Below are positions 9,525-19,433 of a stretch of DNA of 64,000 nt, piece by piece (within the stretch, counting starts at the first letter, position 1; each line of letters begins with the position of its first letter). Made by a program: the position numbers and the translations under genes. The DNA comes from Loktanella sp. PT4BL. Its GTDB lineage: Bacteria; Pseudomonadota; Alphaproteobacteria; Rhodobacterales; Rhodobacteraceae. The stretch is from contig NZ_QJJL01000002.1 in assembly GCF_003201935.1 (NCBI RefSeq), positions 744,001 to 808,000 of the forward strand, read 5' to 3'. Under the pieces are notes generated by a model. It was not told the DNA's origin. It saw only the letters and a list, made by a program, of their open reading frames with translations, and did not search any database.

Positions 9525-10441
9525 GCCGCCGCCCCGCCTGCTTCGGTTTGCACGAAGGCGTCGGCACAGGCCTTAGCCAGCGCCCGAACCCGTCCGATAT
9601 AGGCCTGCCGTTCGGTCACCGAAATCACGCCCCGCGCGTCAAGAAGGTTAAAGACGTGGCTTGCCTTGATGCATTGGTCATAGGCGGGGTGCACCATGAT
9701 GATTTTCGCGCCTGTCTTGGGGTCCGTCGCGGGGGCGTCCAAGATGCGCTGGCACTCGGCTTCGGCATCGACAAAGTGCTGCAAGAGCACGGCAGTGTCA
9801 GCCACGTCAAAGTTCCAGCGCGAATATTCCTGCTCGGTCTGTTTGAAGATATCGCCATAGGTCAGCGGGATCGGCGTTTGCGGGTCGTTGAAGGGCATGT
9901 CCATGACGTGATCGACGCCTAGCACATACATCGCCAGACGTTCCAGACCATAGGTCAGCTCGCCCGAGACCGGTTTGCAGTCATGCCCGCCGACCTGCTG
10001 GAAATAGGTGAACTGGCTGACTTCCATGCCGTCACACCAGACTTCCCAGCCAAGACCCCATGCCCCAAGCGTGGGGCTTTCCCAGTCGTCCTCGACAAAG
10101 CGGATGTCGTGCAGGGTTGCATCAATCCCGATCGCCTCAAGCGAGCCAAGATAGAGGTCCTGCATGTCAGGCGGCGAGGGTTTGATCAGCACCTGATACT
10201 GGTAATAGTGCTGCAACCGGTTGGGGTTTTCACCATAGCGCCCATCGGTCGGACGGCGTGATGGCTGCACATAGGCTGCCGCCCAAGGCTTGCTGCCCAG
10301 AGCGCGCAGGGTCGTGGCAGGGTGGAATGTGCCCGCCCCCACTTCCATGTCGTAAGGTTGCAGGATCGCACAGCCTTTGCTCGCCCAATATGTCTGGAGC
10401 CGCAGGATGATTTCCTGAAAACTGCGTGGTTTGTCTGCCAT
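9521..10441 (-). CDS. glyQ: Glycyl-tRNA synthetase alpha subunit
   Basis: 306 residues; the alpha subunit carries the class II catalytic core that forms glycyl-adenylate. It begins [20 protein letters not shown] and has the signatures [38 protein letters not shown] and [20 protein letters not shown], with [11 protein letters not shown] near residue 200. The length matches the family (about 300). I chose the ATG at 10441 because GAAGGG lies eight bases upstream and the protein start matches the family; 48 more in-frame codons upstream look spurious. It is the first gene of the glyQ-orf-glyS operon, transcribed divergently from the SPOR-domain gene at 10618. Confidence 0.96.
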   Translation of the reverse strand: MADKPRSFQEIILRLQTYWASKGCAILQPYDMEVGAGTFHPATTLRALGSKPWAAAYVQPSRRPTDGRYGENPNRLQHYYQYQVLIKPSPPDMQDLYLGSLEAIGIDATLHDIRFVEDDWESPTLGAWGLGWEVWCDGMEVSQFTYFQQVGGHDCKPVSGELTYGLERLAMYVLGVDHVMDMPFNDPQTPIPLTYGDIFKQTEQEYSRWNFDVADTAVLLQHFVDAEAECQRILDAPATDPKTGAKIIMVHPAYDQCIKASHVFNLLDARGVISVTERQAYIGRVRALAKACADAFVQTEAGGAAA

Positions 10442-10617
10442 CTCAAAACCCTTCAAGTGCTTTGTGCGCTCAATAGGGTGCTGGGCCGACAGGGTCAATT
10501 GGGCAACGCCTGCGGATTTTTTTAAGCGTGAATACGCGGTTTGCCCAGAGTTTGGCTTGCACAGCAGCGTATTGGCCGCCACCACAAGCGAAAGGCTTTT
10601 TACTTCCGAGGTTTTCC

Positions 10618-12345
10618 ATGTTCAGGGCTTTCGTCGTAGCACTCATCATTTTCGTTTTGGCCGGGCAGGCTCAGGCACAGGACCGCTATTGGGTTCAGAT
10701 CGAGGCGCGCCAGACACTGACCGAGGCGAGCGAGCGCGCACGTTTTTACGCGCGGCGGTTCAGCGATGTTGAGGGATATTATCTGGGGCGCGGCTTCTAT
10801 GGCATTGTTCTAGGGCCCTATAGCGAAAGTCTTGCCCGCGCCGAGTTGTCCCGCTTGCTGAGCAGCGGACAAATCCCCTCTGACAGCTACCTGCAAAACG
10901 GACGCCGTTTCGAGCAGCAGTTCTGGCCCATTGGCGGCGCGCAAGCATCCAATGTGTCAACCACACCGGACCGCGCACCAGAGCTACCTGCCCTGCCGCA
11001 GGTGGACGTGACCGCACCCGAAGAAACACTCAGCGAGGCCCGCGCATCCGAGGCTGCCTTGCCGCGTGAGGCGCGTGAGGAAATGCAATTGGCACTGCGG
11101 TGGGCCGGGTTCTACAATTCAGCGATTGATGGCGCATTCGGGCGCGGCACACGCAGTGCCATGGCTGCTTGGCAGAGCGCTTATAATCAAGAGCCGACGG
11201 GGGTTCTGACGGCCCGCCAGCGTGCGCTGCTATTGTTGCAATACAATGCTGTGATCGCCGATCTGGATATGCAGCTTGTGCGTGACAATGCCGCAGGCAT
11301 TCAAATGCAACTGCCTACGGCTGCGGTGGCTTTCACAGAGTATCAGCCACCCTTTGCGCAATACGATGGTCAGGGTGAGCTCTCTGCCGCGCGGGTGCTG
11401 ATGATCTCGCAAACGGGTGATGCGGGGCGTCTGAGAGGGCTCTATGAGGTCTTGCAGGTTCTCGACATCATGCCGACCGAGGGACCGCGCAGTTTGCAGG
11501 GCAATAGCTTTTCCATTGAAGGCATCGGCGACGGTGTCCATTCCTATGCCACTGCCAGCTTGCAGGACGGCGAGATCAAGGGCTTTGTGCTGGTCTGGCC
11601 CGCAGGTGACGACCGGCGTCGTGCGCGGGTGCTGGATCTGATGAATTCCAGTTTCGCACGGCTGGACGGCACGCTTGATCCGAACCTTGTGCCCGCCAGT
11701 GAGGATCAGGCCATAGATATGATCGCAGGGCTTTCGGTGCGGCAGCCGAAACTGTCACGGTCCGGGTTTTATGTATCAAGCGAGGGTCTGGTCGTGACGA
11801 CCCCCGAAGCGCTCGACAGCTGCGTGCGGATCACCTTTGACCGCGATACAGAGGCCGAAGTGCTGGCCAGCGACCCCGCTCTCGGCTTTGCGCTCCTGCG
11901 CCCGCTTGAGGCCTTGTCCCCTATCGAAGTCGCTGCGTTCCAACCGCGGACACCGCGCCTGAAAGATCCGGTGGCAGTGGCGGGCTATCCCTTCAACGGC
12001 GCCCTGAATGCACCGACACTGACCTTCGGCACGCTGGAAGATATCCGCGACCTGACGGGTGATGACCGGATCGCGCGCCTCTCGGTCGCCACCCAGCCCA
12101 GCAATGCGGGCGGTCCTGTACTGGATCAGGGCGGCAATGTGCTGGGCATGCTGTTGCCCCGCAATGGCGATGGCGGTCAGACCTTGCCTGCGGACGTGCA
12201 ATTCGCGCTGGATGCCGCGTTGATCGCGGCGACGCTTGAGACGCTGAACATCACGCCTGAGCGCAATGATGCAGGCCCTGCCCTGTCAGCCCATGCACTG
12301 ACCGAAAAAGCCGCGAATGTCACCGTGTTGGTGAGCTGCTGGTAA
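10618..12345 (+). CDS. Secreted SPOR and peptidoglycan-binding protein with a degenerate trypsin-like domain
   Basis: 575 residues. A signal peptide ([20 protein letters not shown]) is followed by a SPOR-like repeat at about residues 22-105 ([21 protein letters not shown]). A PG_binding_1 module lies at about residues 155-205 ([20 protein letters not shown]). A C-terminal chymotrypsin/HtrA fold begins near residue 380 ([14 protein letters not shown]). All three catalytic positions appear lost: TTPEAL where TNAHVV is usual (His to Glu), LGFALL where DLALL is usual (Asp to Gly) and SNAGGP where GNSGGP is usual (Ser to Ala, residue 497). It probably acts as a wall-binding scaffold or sensor in the periplasm. 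The start was moved to 10618 because the 30 residues upstream do not fit a signal peptide. Its 3' end overlaps the convergent gene at 12320 by 26 bp. Confidence 0.82.
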   Translation: MFRAFVVALIIFVLAGQAQAQDRYWVQIEARQTLTEASERARFYARRFSDVEGYYLGRGFYGIVLGPYSESLARAELSRLLSSGQIPSDSYLQNGRRFEQQFWPIGGAQASNVSTTPDRAPELPALPQVDVTAPEETLSEARASEAALPREAREEMQLALRWAGFYNSAIDGAFGRGTRSAMAAWQSAYNQEPTGVLTARQRALLLLQYNAVIADLDMQLVRDNAAGIQMQLPTAAVAFTEYQPPFAQYDGQGELSAARVLMISQTGDAGRLRGLYEVLQVLDIMPTEGPRSLQGNSFSIEGIGDGVHSYATASLQDGEIKGFVLVWPAGDDRRRARVLDLMNSSFARLDGTLDPNLVPASEDQAIDMIAGLSVRQPKLSRSGFYVSSEGLVVTTPEALDSCVRITFDRDTEAEVLASDPALGFALLRPLEALSPIEVAAFQPRTPRLKDPVAVAGYPFNGALNAPTLTFGTLEDIRDLTGDDRIARLSVATQPSNAGGPVLDQGGNVLGMLLPRNGDGGQTLPADVQFALDAALIAATLETLNITPERNDAGPALSAHALTEKAANVTVLVSCW

Positions 12346-13927
12346 GCGCGATATCCGACATGACCCGAATGACAGTCGGGCCTTTTGTGGCAAGGGCCGT
12401 TTGAACAGCCGCTTTGAATGCGTCCAGATCTGCAGGCTGGATTGCTGCGGCGCCGTAGGCCTCTGCCAGCTTGAGGAAATCAGGGTTGCGCTGGATCACC
12501 GCGTTCGGCGCGATCTGGGCGCGCACCATGCTGTCCTCGATTTCTCCTAACTTGCCGTTGTCCCAGATGATAATCGGCAGCGTTAATTCCAGCTCAACCG
12601 CGACGGCCAGTTCCTGCACGGTGTATTGAAAGCCATAGTCGCCGAGAACGGCGATAACAGGTTGGTCGCCAACCCCGATCTTGCCGCCGATCGCCGCGGG
12701 CAACGCGTAACCCAGTGTGCCAAAACCGTAAGGGTGGTGCCAGTGGCCGGGGCGGTCCATCGGATAGACCTCTTTGGCGGCATAGGCGAATTGGGTCATG
12801 TCGGAGAAGAACATGGTGTCGGCAGGGACGGCTTCTTTGAGCGCATCCGCGACAGGCAGGATACCGGGCCGTTCGGCATCAAGCTCGGCCCGCCATCTGG
12901 CACGGGTGGATCTGACCTCTTCGGCAGTCCATGTGGTCTTTTTGACGCCTTCCATCTGGATCAGGCTTTCGGTCAGATGCGCACTGGCATCGGCAAGGAT
13001 GCGGGTGTCGGCATTGTGGCGGTCTGAAAGGCTCTCTGGGTCCAGATCAATCCGGACCAGCGGTGCCGTATGGCCCAGATGATCGCGCCACAGATCGACC
13101 TCGCTCAACCGCGTGCCGACAGCGACCACAAGATCGGCCGAGGCGATCACGGCCTCGCTTCCGGCGCGGGCAAGCGTTGCGCCAAAGTGCAGCGGGCTGT
13201 CATCGGGAATGATCCCGCGTCCGGCGTAGGTCGTGAAAGAGGCCGCATTCAAACGCTGAAAATGCGGCATCCAGCGCTCCACGCCATGCGCCGCACCACC
13301 GCCAAAAATAAAGAGCGGGCGCTTGGACGCGTTCAGTCGGTCGATCAGGGAAATTCGCTGCAGGGGTGCCGCTTCGGGGCGGCAGGGCCATTCATCCGCA
13401 CGCTCTGGCGAGGGGGCGGCATTGGCTTCGAGCTGCGCGATCGGGACCTGGATGTGTTTGGGCGATGGCACCCCGGTCGAAAGTTCGGTCAGTGCGCGGT
13501 CGATCAACTGATAGCTCGCCTCGGCCGACCGCGCAGTGACGGACCAGTCGCAAACGGTCGCCGCAGCACCTTCCTGATCTTTCATCTGGTGCAACTGGCC
13601 GCGTTTGGCCTCGGTCTCATCCAGCACCGACGAAATCACCAGCATCGGCACGCTATCGGAATAGGCCTGCCCCATGGGCGTCATGATGTTGCAGAGGCCC
13701 GGGCCCGAGATCACATAGGCCACCCCCACCTTGCCCGTCGCACGGGCATAGCCATCGGCCATGAAGCCCGCACCCTGTTCGTGACGCGCCAGCACATGGG
13801 TGATCCCCGCCTCTTCGATCCCGCGATACATTTCCTGATTATGCACGCCGGGGATGCCGAAGATCGTATCGACCCCACGATCCCTGAGCATATGTGAAAT
13901 TTGCGCACCAAGGGGACGTGTCGTCAT
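12320..13927 (-). CDS. Thiamine-diphosphate-dependent decarboxylase, AruI / acetolactate-synthase-like
   Basis: 535 residues with the three-domain layout of the acetolactate synthase superfamily. The N-terminal Pyr domain has FGIPGVHNQEMYRG and ARHEQGAGFMADGYARATG, with the ThDP-activating Glu at residue 50. The central domain has PLFIFGGGAAHG. The C-terminal PP domain has VLGDYGFQYTVQEL and IIWDNGKLGEIED. GDYG in place of the usual GDG, and FGIPGVH, point to the 5-guanidino-2-oxopentanoate decarboxylase (AruI) branch of arginine transamination catabolism; the substrate is an inference. No other arginine genes are nearby. Its ATG overlaps the trkH stop (TGATG at 13925-13929), so it is coupled to trkH. 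Confidence 0.8.
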   Translation of the reverse strand: MTTRPLGAQISHMLRDRGVDTIFGIPGVHNQEMYRGIEEAGITHVLARHEQGAGFMADGYARATGKVGVAYVISGPGLCNIMTPMGQAYSDSVPMLVISSVLDETEAKRGQLHQMKDQEGAAATVCDWSVTARSAEASYQLIDRALTELSTGVPSPKHIQVPIAQLEANAAPSPERADEWPCRPEAAPLQRISLIDRLNASKRPLFIFGGGAAHGVERWMPHFQRLNAASFTTYAGRGIIPDDSPLHFGATLARAGSEAVIASADLVVAVGTRLSEVDLWRDHLGHTAPLVRIDLDPESLSDRHNADTRILADASAHLTESLIQMEGVKKTTWTAEEVRSTRARWRAELDAERPGILPVADALKEAVPADTMFFSDMTQFAYAAKEVYPMDRPGHWHHPYGFGTLGYALPAAIGGKIGVGDQPVIAVLGDYGFQYTVQELAVAVELELTLPIIIWDNGKLGEIEDSMVRAQIAPNAVIQRNPDFLKLAEAYGAAAIQPADLDAFKAAVQTALATKGPTVIRVMSDIALTSSSPTR

Positions 13928-15375
13928 CAGTTTCTCCAGAATTTGATGGTCAGGATGGTCAGCACGACCATGATTTCCAAGCGCCCCACAAACATGGCAA
14001 TCGCCAATATCCATTTCGCCGTATCGTTGATGTTCGCATAGTTGCCTGCCGGCCCGATCTCGGTCCCAAGCCCCGGACCGATGTTGGCAATGGCTGCGGC
14101 AGCCCCCGAAACCGACGTGATGAAATCGAGCCCTGTCAGCCCCAAGAGAACTGACGTGGCCCCGAGCGCCAAGATGAATGCGACAAGGAAGGCGATCACA
14201 GAATTAAGAATGTCCTCACTGATCGGACGCCCGTCATAGCGCGGTGTGAAAACCCCATGAGGTGAATGGATTTGCCGTATCTGGCTTTTGATGGCGGCAA
14301 AGACCAACTGATACCGGAACACTTTGATGGAACAGGAGGTCGAGCCCGCGCAGCCGCCAATCAAACCAATCAGAAAAAACAACACAACAGGGAAGGTTCC
14401 CCATGTCATGTAATCCGCACTGGAATAGCCGGTCCCTGAAATGATTGACGTTATGTTAAACAGCGCTTCACGAAATGCGATCTCTGACATCACGCCTTCG
14501 CGTCCCCAGACCCATGACGTCATCAGCAGAACCGTGACGAGCACAATCCACAAAAACGTGTGAATCTGCGTATCCCGCCAGAGCGGCTGTGCGGTGCCGG
14601 CAATCAGTTGAACGTAGCGCACAAACGGCAATGCCGCGAGCAGCATGAAGACGGAGCCTACATAGTGGGCACCTGCCCCGTAAAGCCCGAAAGAGGCATC
14701 AGAATTCGCCATGCCACCGGTCGAGACCGTGGTCATCGCATGGACAATGGCATCGAAAGGCACCATGCCGGTGACAGAGTAAGCCAGCGCGCAGCTGATA
14801 GTCAGGATAATATAAATCACGGAAATACGGCTTGCGATCTGACCTGCTCGGGGCAGGATTTTTCCCATCGTATCAAATGCTTCTGACCGGAAGATCTGCA
14901 TGCCACCCACGCGTAGTTCGGGCAGAAAGACCATCGCGACCACAATGATCCCGACCCCGCCCAGCCATTGCAGGATACCGCGCCAGAGCTTGAGCCCGTC
15001 AGGCAGGTTTTCGATCCCCGTCAAGACGGTGGCCCCCGTGGTGGTCAGGCCAGACATCGCCTCAAAAAAGGCGTTCGTGAAACTGGCGTCTGTCGCACCC
15101 AGCACAAAGGGGATCGCCCCGAAAACGGGCAACATCAGCCAGACAAGCGACGTCAGCAGAAAGGTTTGCCGCAGGCTCAGCCCTTCGGACACGCCGTTTG
15201 CACAGGCAAGCGCAATCAGACCTCCGGTCACGATCGTGATGACCGCGCTTTCGAAGAAGACAAACCAATGTCCATTGCCTGCCAGCAAATCAATCGCCAA
15301 TGGGACCAGCATGGTCAGGCCAAGCGATGCCACAAGCAGACCGATCACATATCCCACGGGGCGTAAATCAACCAT
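13927..15375 (-). CDS. trkH: Trk-type potassium uptake protein TrkH
   Basis: 482 residues, integral inner-membrane K+ translocating subunit. Repeated pore loops supply the selectivity filter: TTTGATVLTG, TTVSTGGMAN, SGTGYSSADY and IANIGPGLG, each after a hydrophobic helix. GGVGIIVVAMVFLPELRVGGMQ is the conserved stretch between the first two loops. I chose the ATG at 15375 (MVDLRPVGYVIG) because the 53 codons before it are hydrophilic and would intrude on the divergent gene at 15480. No trkA for the NAD-binding regulatory subunit is present in the window. It is followed by an overlapping ThDP-enzyme gene. Confidence 0.93.
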   Translation of the reverse strand: MVDLRPVGYVIGLLVASLGLTMLVPLAIDLLAGNGHWFVFFESAVITIVTGGLIALACANGVSEGLSLRQTFLLTSLVWLMLPVFGAIPFVLGATDASFTNAFFEAMSGLTTTGATVLTGIENLPDGLKLWRGILQWLGGVGIIVVAMVFLPELRVGGMQIFRSEAFDTMGKILPRAGQIASRISVIYIILTISCALAYSVTGMVPFDAIVHAMTTVSTGGMANSDASFGLYGAGAHYVGSVFMLLAALPFVRYVQLIAGTAQPLWRDTQIHTFLWIVLVTVLLMTSWVWGREGVMSEIAFREALFNITSIISGTGYSSADYMTWGTFPVVLFFLIGLIGGCAGSTSCSIKVFRYQLVFAAIKSQIRQIHSPHGVFTPRYDGRPISEDILNSVIAFLVAFILALGATSVLLGLTGLDFITSVSGAAAAIANIGPGLGTEIGPAGNYANINDTAKWILAIAMFVGRLEIMVVLTILTIKFWRN

Positions 15376-15479
15376 GCAGGCAGCGTTGTCCTGCCCTCTC
15401 GCCGGTGTCAAGAACACCACAGCGATATTCGCGACAGACTGTCGCTTGAAAGCCCGAACCCGCGGCTTAGCTCTGAGCC

Positions 15480-16643
15480 ATGTTTGATCCCACTTATGCC
15501 GCAGCCCTGTCCCGCCTGAACGCCTTTGCCCCAAAAGCGGGGCGCGATTATGCGGGCAAACGCAACTATGATAACATCGCGCATGTGTCGGCCCTGTCGC
15601 CCTATATCCGGCACCGGATGATCACCGAAGAAGACGTGCTCAAAACCGTTCTGGCCCGCCATAGCGCCACTGCGGCAGAAAAATTCATCCAAGAGGTCTA
15701 TTGGCGCACCTATTGGAAGGGCTGGCTTGAATTGCGCCCTGCCGTCTGGGACATGTACCGCGCCGATCTGAACGGGGCATTAAACCGCATCCAGACAGAA
15801 AGCGGGTTGCGGCAGGATTGGGAGGCGGCCTGCAAAGGTGAGACCGGCATTGAGTGCTTCGACCACTGGGCGCGGCAGTTGGCGGATACCGGATATCTGC
15901 ATAATCACGCGCGGATGTGGTTTGCCTCGATCTGGATTTTCACACTGCGCCTGCCATGGACTTTGGGCGCGGATTTTTTCATGCGGCACCTGCTGGATGG
16001 CGATCCGGCCTCGAATACCCTCTCTTGGCGTTGGGTGGGCGGGTTGCAGACGGTTGGGAAAACGTATCTGGCGCGACCTGACAATATTGCGAAATACACC
16101 GAAGGGCGGTTCGATCCCAAGGGCCTTGCGACTTTTGCGGCACCGCTAGAGGGACCACCCGCGCCGCCGCGCGGGGCTGTACCTGTGTCGGATAGCTATG
16201 ATCCCGCATTACGCACGGGGCTTTTGATCACTGAAGAAGACCTGTCACCGGGATGGCTGGCCCATCAGTTTCAGCCCTGCGCAGTGGCGATGGTGCAAAC
16301 GACCGCCGCGCGCAGCCCTTTGACCGTGAGCGCGCGTGTCACAGCCTTTGTGGCTGATGCACAAAAAGATGCAGCAGCGCGCTATGCCGACAAACTGGGG
16401 TCAATCGCGCAGGTCACGCCCGAAACTGTGGCGGATTGGGCGGCGGCGCATAACATCGAGCAAATCGTCACCCCCTACATTCCAACCGGCCCGACGCGTG
16501 ATGCGCTGAAGGATGTCCGTCTCTGCCAAATCATCCGGCCTTATGATAGTGCCGCCTGGCCGCATGCCACACACGGGTTCTTCCGGTTCAAGGATAGAAT
16601 TCCCTCTCTGCTGGGCGACATCAAGGGTTTGCGCCTTGCGTAA
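15480..16643 (+). CDS. Photolyase/cryptochrome-like FAD-binding protein with domain order apparently permuted
   Basis: 387 residues. Residues about 1-205 match the FAD-binding helical domain of DNA photolyases: LSPYIRHRMIT, FIQEVYWRTYWKGWLE, LADTGYLHNHARMWFASIW and LLDGDPASNTLSWRWVGG. The antenna alpha/beta domain that normally precedes it is absent. Instead the region about 235-385 looks like an alpha/beta domain: GLLITEEDL, AVAMVQTT, TVADWAAAHNIEQIVTPYIPTG and a final HGFFRFKDRIPSLL, resembling the VFANRDYEPYG and FTPFWR parts of photolyase N-termini. I infer a circular permutation. Substrate (DNA lesion or signalling) is unknown. It is a single gene on the plus strand, divergent from trkH. 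Confidence 0.8.
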   Translation: MFDPTYAAALSRLNAFAPKAGRDYAGKRNYDNIAHVSALSPYIRHRMITEEDVLKTVLARHSATAAEKFIQEVYWRTYWKGWLELRPAVWDMYRADLNGALNRIQTESGLRQDWEAACKGETGIECFDHWARQLADTGYLHNHARMWFASIWIFTLRLPWTLGADFFMRHLLDGDPASNTLSWRWVGGLQTVGKTYLARPDNIAKYTEGRFDPKGLATFAAPLEGPPAPPRGAVPVSDSYDPALRTGLLITEEDLSPGWLAHQFQPCAVAMVQTTAARSPLTVSARVTAFVADAQKDAAARYADKLGSIAQVTPETVADWAAAHNIEQIVTPYIPTGPTRDALKDVRLCQIIRPYDSAAWPHATHGFFRFKDRIPSLLGDIKGLRLA

Positions 16644-16664
16644 ATGACGCGACGACACAGCCCA

Positions 16665-16693
16665 TTGCACGGTACAAATATCTGACCTAAACT
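16665..16693 (+). promoter_or_regulatory. Candidate sigma-70-type promoter of the molybdenum hydroxylase operon
   Basis: TTGCAC at 16665-16670 is separated by 17 bp from TAAACT at 16688-16693, followed about 30 bp later by TTTGGAG and the start ATG at 16725. The -35 matches four of six consensus positions and the -10 three or four. It fits the only gene pair downstream. It is a motif match only. Confidence 0.4.
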
Positions 16694-16724
16694 AAACTAT
16701 CCAGTTCATATTTGGAGCATTAAC

Positions 16725-17192
16725 ATGGCCACCCGCCTTACGATCAACGGCACCGCACATGACGTGGATTTACCTGAAAATGTGCCTCTGCTTTGGGTTT
16801 TGCGCGACGAGATCGGGCTGACGGGTACCAAGTTTGGCTGTGGCGTGGCCGCCTGTGGCGCCTGCACTGTGCATATTGACGGCGAGGCGGTCCGCTCATG
16901 TCAGGTGGCTTTGGCCGATGTCTGGGGCGAGGTGACAACGATCGAAGGGCTTGGCACACCTGACGCGATGGCCACGATCCAGCAGGCATGGGTCGATCAT
17001 CAGGTGGCACAATGCGGCTATTGCCAATCGGGCCAGATCATGAACGCGGCGGCCCTTCTGGCGCAAACGCCCCAGCCGACAGATCAGGACATTGACGACG
17101 CGATGCAGGGCAATCTTTGCCGCTGCGGCACGTATCCCCGTATCCGCGCGGCGATCAAAGATGCCGCCCAGCGTCTGGCAGAGGAGACATAA
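16725..17192 (+). CDS. Two-[2Fe-2S] subunit of a molybdenum hydroxylase (isoquinoline 1-oxidoreductase alpha / CoxS type)
   Basis: 155 residues. A plant-type [2Fe-2S] site in the first half ([16 protein letters not shown] and RSC) and a second [2Fe-2S] site in the helical half ([11 protein letters not shown] and [13 protein letters not shown]) are complete. Such subunits pass electrons from the molybdopterin subunit to an acceptor in aldehyde, isoquinoline and xanthine oxidoreductases. TTTGGAG precedes the ATG by seven bases. The stop is followed one base later by the large subunit, so the two are co-translated. No FAD subunit is encoded beside it, as in IorAB-type enzymes, which suggests a cytochrome or quinone acceptor; that is inference. 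Confidence 0.92.
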   Translation: MATRLTINGTAHDVDLPENVPLLWVLRDEIGLTGTKFGCGVAACGACTVHIDGEAVRSCQVALADVWGEVTTIEGLGTPDAMATIQQAWVDHQVAQCGYCQSGQIMNAAALLAQTPQPTDQDIDDAMQGNLCRCGTYPRIRAAIKDAAQRLAEET

Positions 17193-17193
17193 G

Positions 17194-19428
17194 ATGGGCC
17201 GTATCAAGACAATCGCCCGCCGGACGTTCCTGATCGGCTCTGCCGCGATCGTGGGTGGTGCCGCATTTGGCATCTACCAGATCAACAAGGACGCGCCGAA
17301 TCCGCTCGTGGCTGGCGATGGTGAGGCGACACTGAACCCTTTCGTGCTGATCACCCGTCACGGCGTCACCCTGATCGCGCCCCGCGCGGAAATGGGCCAG
17401 GGGGTGCAGACCACGCTGGCGGCACTCGCCGCCGAGGAACTCGACGTGGCATGGGAAGACATCACCGTGCTGCACGGCCCACCGGCGCAGGCCTATTACA
17501 ACTCGGTCTTCCTTGGCATGGCGATCCCGGGCGCGCATTATAAAGACACGCCGTTCAAGCACGCGATGCGCGAACAGGTGGGCAAGGTGGGCAAATTGCT
17601 GGACTTGCAGGCGACCGGCGGATCAACATCGATGAAGGATTTTTACGAGCGGATGCGCCATGCGGGCGCGTCGGCGCGTGAGGCGCTGAAACTGGCGGCA
17701 GCAGAACGGCTTGGCGTACCTGCCAGCGACCTGCAGACCGAAAACAGCAACGTGATCGCCCCCGACGGCACGACAATCGCCTATGGTGAACTGGCCGAGG
17801 CGTTGCGTGAAATCACTCCCCCTGACGTGGAATTGCGTGACCCTGCAACGTGGAAATATCTGGGCAAATCCATGCCCCGCGTGGACATGGTTGGAAAAGT
17901 TACCGGAACGGCTAAGTTTGCGACTGACACCCGTTTGGACGGCATGAAATTTGCCACCGTCCGCATGAGCCCGACGCGTGCGGGGATGGACAGCTATGAT
18001 GACAGCGCCGCCCGCGACATGGACGGGGTCGAGGCGATTGTGGATCTGGGCGACGGGATCGCGGTGATTGCCAGCAATACATGGCTTGCGATGCAGGCGG
18101 CCGATGCCGTGGATATCACATGGACGCCTGCGAACTACCCAGCCGACACCGACGCATTGCGCGCGGCGATTGCTGCATCTCTCGATGAAGATGCCGACAG
18201 TATGGTGCGCGATGATGGCGACGTCACAAGCGCCGTGGAAGGCACTGAAATTGCGGCAGAATACTATGTGCCCTGGCTTGCCCATGCGACAATGGAACCG
18301 ATGAGTGCGACAGCCCTCTTTACCGGTGACAAGCTTGAGGTCTGGTCGGGCAATCAGGCACCCACGATGATCCGCGATGCCTGTGCAAAGGCTGTGGGTC
18401 TGACACCGGAACAGGTGACGCTGCACACAACCTATCTGGGTGGCGGTTTCGGGCGCCGTGGCGAGATGGACTTCTCGGTGCTTGCCGCGCGCATTGCCGC
18501 CGCAATGCCTGGCACGCCGATCCGAATGATCTGGAGCCGTGAGGAAGACATGCGGCGCGATTTTTACCGGCCCGCGGCCATCGCGCAGTTCCGCGGTGTG
18601 GTGCAGGATGGCAAAGCGGTGTTGCTGGACGGCAAGATCGCAGCACCTTCGGTCTTCCACAACTCATCACTGCGCCAGACCGGTGCAGCCCCCCCCGGCC
18701 CTGACCGTCTGCATGTGGAAGGGGCCGCCGACCAACCCTATGCGATCCCGCATTTCCGCATTGCCGGTCACCTGACAAATATCGACGTGCCAATCGGGTT
18801 CTGGCGCTCGGTGGGGGCCTCGATCAACGGTTTTATGCTGGATACCTTTATCGACGAGATGGCCCATGCCGCAGGCACCGACCCGCTGCAATTCCGGCTT
18901 GATCTGGCGCGCGCCGAACATGCCCCATCGGCGGGCGTGATTGAAGCGGTGGGCGAAATGTCAGGCTGGACCGGCCAGACCCCCGCCAATATCGGGCGCG
19001 GTGTGGCCTTCAGCTTTTCGTTCGGCACGCCGGTGGCACAGGTCGTCGAGGTCGAGGACACAGGACGCGGCATCAGGATCAACAAATGCTGGATCGCCGC
19101 CGATCTGGGCACGGTGCTGGACCCAAGTATCGTGGAGGCGCAGATGACCTCCGGGGCGATCTACGGTTTCTCTGCAGCGATGCAGGAAGAGATCACATTC
19201 GCTGACGGTATGGTCGAGCAAGGCAACTTCTATGACTATGATGCGATGCGGATGCACACGGTGCCGGAATTCGAAGTGCGCCTGCTGGAAACCAACCCCT
19301 TCATGGGCGGGGCCGGTGAACCCGGCACGCCACCTTCAATGCCCGCACTGGGCAATGCACTGTTCGATCTGACAGGGACGCGGGCGCGTGAATTGCCGCT
19401 GATCAAGACCTTTGACTTGATTTTATAA
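17194..19428 (+). CDS. Molybdopterin-binding subunit of a xanthine-oxidase-family hydroxylase (IorB-like), Tat-exported
   Basis: 744 residues. The N-terminus MGRIKTIARRTFLIGSAAIVGG is a twin-arginine signal, so the assembled enzyme should act in the periplasm with its small subunit carried along. Molybdopterin-binding signatures are present: HGVTLIAPRAEMGQGVQT, TYLGGGFGRRGEMDF, GFWRSVGASINGFMLDTFIDE and near the end GGAGEPGTPPSMPALGNALFD, where the Glu of GEPG is the family catalytic base. The start at 17194 was chosen for the Tat signal; a longer frame starting at 17092 overlaps the small subunit. Substrate is unknown; isoquinoline or an aldehyde are options in this family. A terminator-like hairpin follows. 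Confidence 0.9.
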   Translation: MGRIKTIARRTFLIGSAAIVGGAAFGIYQINKDAPNPLVAGDGEATLNPFVLITRHGVTLIAPRAEMGQGVQTTLAALAAEELDVAWEDITVLHGPPAQAYYNSVFLGMAIPGAHYKDTPFKHAMREQVGKVGKLLDLQATGGSTSMKDFYERMRHAGASAREALKLAAAERLGVPASDLQTENSNVIAPDGTTIAYGELAEALREITPPDVELRDPATWKYLGKSMPRVDMVGKVTGTAKFATDTRLDGMKFATVRMSPTRAGMDSYDDSAARDMDGVEAIVDLGDGIAVIASNTWLAMQAADAVDITWTPANYPADTDALRAAIAASLDEDADSMVRDDGDVTSAVEGTEIAAEYYVPWLAHATMEPMSATALFTGDKLEVWSGNQAPTMIRDACAKAVGLTPEQVTLHTTYLGGGFGRRGEMDFSVLAARIAAAMPGTPIRMIWSREEDMRRDFYRPAAIAQFRGVVQDGKAVLLDGKIAAPSVFHNSSLRQTGAAPPGPDRLHVEGAADQPYAIPHFRIAGHLTNIDVPIGFWRSVGASINGFMLDTFIDEMAHAAGTDPLQFRLDLARAEHAPSAGVIEAVGEMSGWTGQTPANIGRGVAFSFSFGTPVAQVVEVEDTGRGIRINKCWIAADLGTVLDPSIVEAQMTSGAIYGFSAAMQEEITFADGMVEQGNFYDYDAMRMHTVPEFEVRLLETNPFMGGAGEPGTPPSMPALGNALFDLTGTRARELPLIKTFDLIL

Positions 19429-19433
19429 GGCGC

